A stretch of DNA of 64,000 nt from Megalonaias nervosa. Taxonomy: Eukaryota; Mollusca; Bivalvia; Unionida; Unionidae. A program made the position numbers and the translations under genes. The notes under the pieces are model-generated. The model was not told where the DNA came from, made no database searches, and worked only from the letters and a program-made list of their open reading frames with translations. Of the stretch, positions 57,671-64,000 are shown in pieces; position 1 is the stretch's first letter; every line of letters begins with the position of its first letter. The stretch lies in NCBI GenBank assembly GCA_016617855.1, contig JAECUM010009463.1, positions 36,310-100,309 of the forward strand, given 5' to 3'.

Positions 57671-58162
57671 ATGAAAAAAAGTATAGTTGATTTCAATCAT
57701 ATTTCAAAAGATATTCCAAAACAAGATGTGGACGCACTCATACAATATTACAAATATTATCACAAAAAACTTTGGTGCATAAAAAAATGTTACAAATACT
57801 ACAACAAAATAATTCTAATAATATCATATCTACCGTTGTTAATGACTAGTTCTGGTATAATTTCAAGTGGAGTATCATTAAACCCCTTTTTGTTAATCTT
57901 ATCCGGTGTTGGTGTCTCTCTTTCAACAGCGTGTAAAAAAATTGAACCTAGACTCGCAACTAAAAAATATAATTGCAAAACGGCTATTATCACCTATAAA
58001 AAATTACTTGATCAGATACGATCTTACTTGCGTGGTATAAAATATAATATGGACGATTTAATACGCGAGTTCCGTATTATTGATAGTATGTTAACAGATA
58101 TTTTACCAATAAGAGTCAGTAAGTATGAAAAAGATTATCAAGAAAAGTATGATATTATCTAA
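57671..58162 (+). CDS. Two-transmembrane protein with SLATT-like layout
   Basis: 163 residues from ATG 57671. Order: an amphipathic N-terminal region rich in Tyr/Lys (YYKYYHKKLWCIKKCYKYY), two hydrophobic helices (about 47-65 and 69-90: IILIISYLPLLMTSSGIIS and FLLILSGVGVSLSTA), then a helical coiled C-terminal half (KTAIITYKKLLDQIRSYLRG). This matches the general plan of SLATT-type 2TM domains, pore-forming effectors in bacterial conflict systems, but sequence identity to them is not established. A diverged copy follows the fibre in fragment C. It could be a holin-like exit factor, an entry factor or a membrane anchor of the fibre. Confidence 0.6.
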   Translation: MKKSIVDFNHISKDIPKQDVDALIQYYKYYHKKLWCIKKCYKYYNKIILIISYLPLLMTSSGIISSGVSLNPFLLILSGVGVSLSTACKKIEPRLATKKYNCKTAIITYKKLLDQIRSYLRGIKYNMDDLIREFRIIDSMLTDILPIRVSKYEKDYQEKYDII

Positions 58163-58170
58163 ACTTAAAA

Positions 58171-58673
58171 TGTGTCACTTACCTGATTTCTTGAAAGTCA
58201 TCCCGTAATGAATATGAGAAAATTGAACGGCTTTATTCCAGTGATTTGGAATGTTCTCGAGAATCACGTGACACATTTTACCTATCTCTCCCTTGAAAGT
58301 TCAGCGACTGCAGATGGACTCATTTAATCTCAAAATATATTTGAGCTAGAATCAGCCTTTCATTCTGATGAAAAAAAAGACTCATTTAATCTCAAAATAT
58401 ATTTGGACTAGAATCAGTCTTTCATTCTGATGAAAAAAAAGACTCATTTAATCTCAAAATATATTTGAGCTAGAATCGGCCTTTCATTCTGATGAAAAAA
58501 AAGACTCATTTAATCTCAAAATATATCTGCGCTAGAATCAGCCTTTTGGTTTTTTTTGTAAATTGTTTGGGTGGGATTTTAGGGTCTCTGATAGAGTAAT
58601 TTATATTTGTTCTGAGAGTTGGGAGGGGGTGAAAATGACCTTTGCGCTAGAATCAGCCTTTTCATTTACTACT
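58171..58673 (-). repeat. Right terminal inverted repeat of element B with four 62-bp subrepeats
   Basis: Reverse complement of the left terminal repeat. The word CTCATTTAATCTCAAAATAT occurs at 58319, 58381, 58443 and 58505, i.e. a strict 62-bp period, against two copies on the left; this explains its 120-base excess. The outer end reads TTACTACT at 58673. Confidence 0.9.
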
Positions 58674-59376
58674 ATGGCGACCTCAACATAAGTAAAAATA
58701 CAATTATTAATGTGAGAGAACCAAAATCAGACGATGATGTGGCAAAAGAAAATACGTAGACAGCAGCAACGCCACTATCAGAACTGACTACCGCCGGTGA
58801 TACAATGACTGGTTCTTTCAACATAGCTAATAATAAAATTACTGGTCTTGGAGAACCAGAATCAAACGATGACACTGCAACGAAGATATACGTCGACAAT
58901 AGCAACATCACTATGATGACATCGTTAATGACAATCAATGATGGAATGACAACATTCAGATCTGATTATACTAATCACGTACAAACGTTTCTGAATTTTC
59001 GTAGAAACATAAATAGAGCTATTAATGATTTTTATTTTGGAAGTCCAGTAATTATTGATATTAAACTCGTTGACATAAAAAAATAACCGACAGTGTAGTA
59101 TATACATAGCGTTTGGATCAGAATTATGGATACCACTCAATAAAACATCACGCTGAGGTTACTGGCATATACAGGTTCTCAGTGCTCGGCGCTACAACAT
59201 TTACAATATCTACCACAATTTCATGGCGTTATCCACTAACTGGATCTTCTGGATCGATGTTAGTAGTACTGGAGCAAAACGACGAGGAAACATTTGTGGT
59301 GGAACCCGAAGAAAAAAACTTAGGTTTGTTGTATTATTGCTGTTTTGAATTAGTCGATAAACTACCACCTACTTAA
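58674..59376 (+). pseudogene. Fibre-like gene of fragment C, 5'-truncated and frameshifted
   Basis: A frame entering directly from the terminal repeat of B encodes a shaft repeat (NVREPKSDDDVAKENT), meets TAG at about 58757, then continues with GDTMTGSFNIANNKITGL and ATKIYVDN, the same repeat type as the element B fibre. It ends with TAA at 59084-59086; the head domain continues in another frame (HAEVTGIYRFSVLGATTF) to TAA 59374-59376. The N-terminus is missing, with one stop and at least one shift. The head aligns with that of element B, including a GxYRxSVL core. Confidence 0.75.
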
Positions 59377-59382
59377 AATATA

Positions 59383-59925
59383 ATGAATCAAAACCCAATC
59401 GACGTTCAACATTACAGATACAATCAAGTATGTGAGTGGCAAACCAAGCTGAAAAATATCGTTGACGATTATACAGTAATAGTAAAAAAATATCGCAGAC
59501 GTGTAGTTGTTGTTGACGTAGTTATGTATTTGGCATCAGCTATCATCGCTGGAACCGGCGTATTGCTATCAACAATAACAATGACGTCGCCGGCAGTTGT
59601 GACAATCTGTGTTTCATCCGCAACAACAATCGCTAGTATTTTTAATATCATTGCAAAGAAGATAGCTACATACACTAACGCAAAATTACACGAGTACACA
59701 ATAAAACTCCACGCGTCGATGGTAGCATACTCCAAATTATCATCGTTAATTTCGTCGTATTTTAGTGATGGTAAACTATCCGATGAGGAGTTCACAACGA
59801 TAATAAAAACTTACAATGAAGTATTTGACGAAAAAATGGAAAACCCCATGGAATATCTGGATACAGAATTAATGATGCGAGAACAAATAGAAAGAGGAGC
59901 AGGAATTGGAATAACACTAGGATAA
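59383..59925 (+). CDS. Two-transmembrane protein of fragment C
   Basis: 180 residues from ATG 59383, intact, six bases after the fibre stop. Same plan as the 57671 gene: a polar Tyr/Trp-containing N-terminus, two hydrophobic helices (VVDVVMYLASAIIAGTGVLL and AVVTICVSSATTIASIFN), then a helical C-terminal half (KLHASMVAYSKLSSLISSYF) with an acidic end. Sequence similarity to the element B copy is low, so the layout and its place behind the fibre gene are what is conserved. Coupling of this gene to the fibre in two lineages suggests a joint function. Confidence 0.6.
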   Translation: MNQNPIDVQHYRYNQVCEWQTKLKNIVDDYTVIVKKYRRRVVVVDVVMYLASAIIAGTGVLLSTITMTSPAVVTICVSSATTIASIFNIIAKKIATYTNAKLHEYTIKLHASMVAYSKLSSLISSYFSDGKLSDEEFTTIIKTYNEVFDEKMENPMEYLDTELMMREQIERGAGIGITLG

Positions 59926-59929
59926 TATA

Positions 59930-61293
59930 ATGTCAAACGAATTACTACAACAGATCGTCACTAATAAAACACCATTGAAAACCACAATGATATCAGCAAG
60001 TTCAACCAATCCTGAGTTCAGCGTGGTTTATCCAACTGCGATTCCAGCCAAAGAAATAGCGCTAGCACAATTACGAGTTTATTATAGTTGGCCAAACATC
60101 AGATCAAAATCGTTTAGGGGATTACCCGTAAACAAGTCGCTGGTATTTGCAAATAAAAATAAACCAGATGGAACTATAGATTGGCAAGTTGTAAATATTC
60201 CCCCTGGCAATTATCAGATTGAGCAAATCAACGATGATTTCCAGCGCAGAATCAAATCTATCACTCGAAAAGAATCCAAAATAGCCATTACTGTGCGTGA
60301 ACCAACGTTGTCGGCCGTGATAGAAATATCAACTCCAGATTATGCTGTTGATATATAGCCGTCATCGATCAGAACTGTACTGGGATGGCCAGAAATCCCG
60401 CTGGTTTATGTAGGACCACCAGAACCAAAACTATCTGGTTTTGTCACGGACAAAAAATTATTTATATCACCGCCAAAATATCGGCAAAAATAACCATGGA
60501 AACATCTTGACAGTGAAAACCCGGACATTAAGAAATATTTATCTGTTACTCATGAAAACGCTAAAATTATCAACGTAGAATTTATTAGATCATTCGCGGA
60601 AGTAATTGATCCTGAATTTACTCGGATTTAAGAAATTTGCTTATTTCTCTGAAACAAAATTACAACGATGAAACAAACAACAGATCGTTGAAACGATTCG
60701 GGATCTAAATCAGATTAAATCAGACATAAAATATATCAAAAAAGTTATCACTGAAAATTCCAACGACGACGAACATTTACGAGATTTATTTTTAAAATGT
60801 TACGAAAAAGCAACCGATCTGCGCGATGAAATTTTAATTTTAACTGATCTTAATTTTAAAGAGCTAAATGCACCATTCGAAAATGTAATCAATCAACTTT
60901 TCCAAGATTTGTGGACGCATGGAGAAAAGTAAGTCTGTCAGCAGGTATTCTCAAACACAACAACGATCCGTACGTGAAGGCCGTCATATTTCACCAGGCA
61001 TTATAAATATAACATCGACGATCGTAGTCAACCTTGGATGTGATGTAATTGATGGCAGCTATCAAGCAGATCTTGAAAAATCCACTCAGGCCAAGCAAGG
61101 ATACATTTTATATACATTTACTCCGCAAGTGCCTCCTGGATATTTAATTGTATCAGAACCAATAAATCCTGTTTATCTGAGATGTGATAATCCGCTATTA
61201 TCGAGGATACATTTCAAACTTACTGACCATACCGGACACTTGTTGGATTTGAGAGAAGAATCACTAAATATAAATCTGTATGTAAGATCATAG
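59930..61293 (+). pseudogene. Penton-like gene of fragment C, interrupted
   Basis: The N-terminal half (ATG 59930 to TAG 60356-60358) has FSVVYPTAIPAKEIALAQL and NIPPGNYQIEQINDDF, collinear with the element B penton; the same frame continues past the stop with IRTVLGWPEIPLVYVGPP to about 60490. The C-terminal half reappears in another frame at about 60975-61293 (INITSTIVVNLGCDVIDGSY, QVPPGYLIVSEPINPVYL, KLTDHTGHLLDLREESLN). The 500 bases between hold unrelated protein-like sequence. So this is one penton gene with a nonsense codon and an insertion. Confidence 0.7.
60492..61004 (+). other. Foreign coding-like insert inside the fragment C penton gene
   Basis: Protein-like sequence not matching pentons: DIKKYLSVTHENAKIINVEF in the penton's upstream frame to TAA at about 60630, then KKFAYFSETKLQ, a TGA, and DLNQIKSDIKYIKKVITENS in another frame, and finally VSLSAGILKHNNDPYVKAV in a third near 60935-61004. 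Probably the remains of another viral gene brought in by rearrangement. No family recognised. Confidence 0.45.
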
Positions 61294-61309
61294 AACACCA
61301 GGATCAGTA

Positions 61310-61860
61310 TTTTGTAAAATAAAAAATAAAAAAAAAACTGTCAAATAAATTATCAGAATCTGATTCTGAGTAAATATTATTATCAGAATAAAAATAAATA
61401 TTATTATAATCTGATTCTGAGTAAATATTATTATCAGAATTAATCTGATTCTGAATAAATATTATTATCAGAATAAAAATAAATATTATTATAATCTGAT
61501 TCTGAATAAATATTATTATCAGAATTAATCTGATTCTGAGTAAATCTTATAATCTGATTCTGAATAAATAGTATTATAATCTGATTCTGACTAAATATTA
61601 ATATCAGAATAAAAATAAATATTATTGTCAGAATAAAAATAAATAGTATGATCAGAATAAAAATAAATACTATTATAATCTGATTCTGAATAAATATTAT
61701 TATCAGAATAAAAATAAATGTTATTATAATCTGAATCTGAATATATATTATTATCAGAATTAATCTGATTCTAAGTAAATATTATAATCTGATTCTGAGT
61801 AAATATTATAATCTGATTCTGAGTAATTATTATAATCTGAATAAAAATAAATAAATATTT
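61310..61860 (+). repeat. AT-rich array of palindromic units
   Basis: Short units AATCTGATTCTGAATAAATA and TTATCAGAATAAAAATAAAT in variable order. TCTGATT/AATCAGA and TTCTGA/TCAGAA words create many inverted repeats (for example TCAGAATTAATCTGA), so the DNA or RNA could fold into hairpins. Confidence 0.8.
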
Positions 61861-61882
61861 TTTTACTGTAGTCAAAAATGAA

Positions 61883-62288
61883 TTATCCCTCTTGACAGAG
61901 TGAAGGTTTAATACTTTCATTTTGCTTAGCAGTTACCACAGTCACGGTGACAGTGTTAGTTTCGTTGTCACTATAGTCACTGGTGAAAGCGTTTTCATTT
62001 TCACAATCATCACTGACATTATGGATCGGTTCATAATCAGATATAGTCTTTCTCAACTGTCTTATACGATTGTTCACAATCCTTTTTTGTTTCGTATTCG
62101 TGAAACAATTCTGATCTAATTTTCTCAATCGCTTGTGCAAGTGAAACAAATTCTTTAACCTGCGTGTCACTGACTGTTGCCAAGGATTGTAACATAGATT
62201 GCTGAATAGACATTATGAATCTATAATCAGCTGGTAATGTATATCTATTTTCGAATATTGGTTGTTGTAATGATTCAAAATCACACAT
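61883..62288 (-). pseudogene. Hypothetical gene, one frameshift
   Basis: ATG 62288 opens a frame (FENRYTLPADYRFIMSIQQS, then VKEFVSLAQAIEKIRSELF) that leaves at an A6 run near 62085; the continuation in the other frame (NNRIRQLRKTISDYEPIHN, then an acidic, Asn/Thr-rich tail with DYSDNETNTVTVTVV) runs to 61883. About 135 codons combined, helical then disordered. Not recognised. It may belong to fragment C; orientation is opposite to the fragment C genes. Confidence 0.45.
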
Positions 62289-63200
62289 ATTTTTTTCAGG
62301 ATTAAGTTGATCAGAATTTTTTTTACCTTGATGTTGTAATTTTTGAATTTCAGAAATAATAACATTAATATTTTCCTAATTCATTATATATAATAAATAT
62401 TTATTTAAAATAAAAAAAATCTTAACTATAAAGGACAGCACAACATATAATCTTAACAAACTTAATTCTATAGACAAACTTAACTAGCTTAATTCTATGG
62501 ACTTAACTAACTTAATTCTATGGACAGCACAACCCCATGTGAACTCCTAGATTGCAAACAACATTCTGGCAAGTTCAGAGGGTACATATATGGACAGCAC
62601 AACATATAATCTTAACTAACTTAATGCTATGGACAAACTTAATTGTCTAATTTTAGCTCTTTGGACGGAACAACATATATGGACGGCACACACATACAAA
62701 CGGGACCTTCTCTACGTTCAACAGATTTCTGCACACTCTGCCCTATAATCAACCCCGGGGAGTGCAAAAGTGCACCCACCATATGGTGACATAGTGGGAG
62801 GGTGTACTCTTTGCTATTGAAGTTTGAACAATGGGTTGTGGACCCCAACAAACAAACGTGTTGTATTCTATATAAGCTGAACAATACTTGGAAATCTAAA
62901 AGTAGCTCACACAATGGGTGTGGCTTATTCATTGTTTGAATTTGTCTTTTGTCTTAATTATTATCCCTGAAAAAAACTGAATGAAGCAAGAAACATGACA
63001 AAATCAGAAAAACAAAGATAATGTTTCTCAAAAGAATCAGCAAGAAATATTATTCATAAGTAAATAAAAATAAACATGATTTACTATAAAATACAAGGAA
63101 GACAATTGCTTAATTACTATATCAGAGAACGATTTCCTTGACAGAGTTATCTCCCTTCATGTGTGTAGTACCGAAATGTGATTTTTTTGTTTGAATTTCT
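62289..63200. other. Repetitive AT-rich DNA, no gene recognised
   Basis: Short repeats of CTTAACTAACTTAATTCTAT and GGACAGCACAACATATAAT lie at 62420-62700. 62750-62830 has a self-complementary look (GTGCAAAAGTGCACCCACC; CACCATATGGTG). No open frame with a signature. Confidence 0.45.
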
Positions 63201-63210
63201 TTGAATACGC

Positions 63211-63513
63211 CTATTTGTATATTTTATCTGCAATAAATTGTACCGAACGTATGCAAATATCAAAATATTTGGCAGCTGCATTCATCGAATCAAATATTTT
63301 TTCGCCTGTCTCCCTATTCAGAGATTTAACAGTTCTCCTTGCAATTTTTTTACATCTCCCACTATTTCCACAAGCTGAATTTTGACATTGTGTAATAGCT
63401 TGCAAATTACATAAAGAATTATCTTTCGTATGTAAATTAATATGATCGATCACAAGCAATTCTTCGATTACTCCATAAAAACACTCATACACGAATCTAT
63501 GACAAAGATACAT
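63211..63513 (-). pseudogene. HNH endonuclease fragment
   Basis: 100 codons from an ATG at 63513 that lies inside the usual domain: YLCHRFVYECFYGVIEE, then VIDHINLHTKDNSLCNLQAI as the HNH core and SMNAAAKYFDICIRSVQFIA as a NUMOD-like tail. It is clearly related to the element B HNH gene (both have HRFVYE, and S-x-(T/N)-AA-x-Y/YF in the tail). The N-terminal half present in that gene is missing, so it is a remnant. It may come from fragment C or from an independent homing event. Confidence 0.7.
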
Positions 63514-64000
63514 TTTTTCCCAGCACGGAATTTGAGATGACCGGTGTTAATAACAGAACTGACTGATTTTTTTAATCAACAGTTCCTGATTACACCATCA
63601 CGAGGTGCCTCATAATTCTTGATGATGGGATGTTTTACAAATTCATTTTGTTCTATTTATATAACAATATTATTTCTCTAAATAATTAATTTGAAAATCT
63701 GGCGAGATCTTCAGCATTTTTTATACCGACGCCATTGGGGTTAGTTTTGTTTATCATAATATCGTTTCAGCTCTCTGTATTTTTTACCACCGCATTCCAC
63801 ACACAACTGAGTTTCTCCCCTGATCCCAACACCACACCGTAAACACAGTTTTGATCCTAGACTCCCTCTTCAAACGCTTTGCATGTGGTATCCACACAAT
63901 TCATTTACGCAAGTTTTGTTACAAGGAACTGAATAACCTATCATTAACCATTTGCATTTATTATTTGCTTGAATCAATTTATATATATATATATATATAT
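63514..64000. other. Nothing recognised except a terminal (TA)n
   Basis: AT-rich; a TA dinucleotide run occupies about 63979-64000 and continues past the window. Confidence 0.5.

Larger units (their letters stand above)
44178..58673. mobile_element. Element B: nearly complete Polinton/adintovirus with terminal inverted repeats
   Basis: A 14.5-kb unit whose ends are inverted repeats starting AGTAGTA on each strand. Inside, in Polinton manner, lie PolB, HNH endonuclease, PLA2 plus integrase, zinc ribbon, adenain-like protease, pX/pVI-like proteins, major capsid protein, penton-like protein, ATPase, fibre-like protein and a 2TM protein. Most frames are open, so insertion is recent relative to element A. 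Defects: an internal polB deletion, and two frames broken at A10/A11 runs. Flanking hexamers (TGTACG left, ATGGCG right) do not match, so the expected 6-bp target duplication is absent. Confidence 0.92.
58674..61293 (+). mobile_element. Fragment C: part of a second, related Polinton/adintovirus
   Basis: Contains a fibre gene, a 2TM gene and a penton-like gene, all on the + strand and each homologous to but clearly diverged from element B's. The order differs from B, where the penton is on the other strand and several genes away. It starts abruptly inside the fibre shaft at the last base of B's right terminal repeat. Its own termini were not found; the AT-rich array and broken genes to the right may belong to it. 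Confidence 0.75.

Noticed and set aside
44178..61293. Simple nesting of element B in element C
   Set aside because: The left flank of B carries no fragment C sequence and there is no target duplication, so nesting alone does not explain the junction.

Overview
The window looks like nuclear DNA of an invertebrate animal. It is AT-rich and dense in minisatellites. It carries two tRNA-headed SINE-like repeats whose tails contain a 'gttaa' motif that I associate with molluscan SINEs, plus three copies of an LTR-like repeat and two regions of Polinton/adintovirus-like (Maverick) virus. A mollusc is my best guess; no host gene is present to fix it. I recognise no conventional host protein gene.

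Layout. (1) 1-8283, element A: a decayed, relatively GC-rich Polinton/adintovirus relative on the + strand, cut by the window start on the left and broken inside a penton-like gene on the right. It holds the C-terminal end of a protein-primed DNA polymerase B, two BIR (IAP-like) genes, small orphan genes, a packaging ATPase, basic/hydrophobic virion-type proteins and a retrovirus-like integrase with a chromodomain. The recognisable core genes carry stops or frameshifts. (2) 8284-8990: a lysine-rich ORF followed by a perfect match to the metazoan histone mRNA 3' stem-loop. (3) 9000-44177: no supported gene. It is a mosaic of tandem repeats, microsatellites, two SINE-like repeats, one dispersed repeat pair and three LTR-like units (one with a 4-bp target duplication). 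(4) 44178-58673, element B: a much younger 14.5-kb AT-rich Polinton/adintovirus with terminal inverted repeats. Its virion module (hexon-like MCP, penton-like protein, ATPase, adenain-like protease, pX/pVI-like small proteins, fibre-like protein, PLA2) is largely open, but its polB has lost a central segment. (5) 58674-61293, fragment C: part of a different, related element (fibre, 2TM protein, penton-like gene), abutting the right terminal repeat of B with no intervening base. (6) 61310-64000: an AT-rich palindromic array, a broken hypothetical gene and a broken HNH endonuclease gene.

How element B would work: PolB replicates the linear genome using terminal repeats, the integrase inserts it, MCP and penton build an icosahedral shell, the ATPase fills it, the protease matures it, and PLA2, pX/pVI-like and fibre proteins serve entry. 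The polB deletion predicts that this copy cannot replicate alone although it could still supply virion proteins. The most unusual feature is that two element-B reading frames break by the same -1 offset exactly at A10 and A11 runs, and that the protease frame has no AUG and lies -1 relative to the overlapping pX-like gene, which contains an A9 run. Slippage, programmed frameshifting and homopolymer under-calling are all possible and separable. Coordinates of repeat arrays are approximate; family assignments come from motif reading, not database searches.
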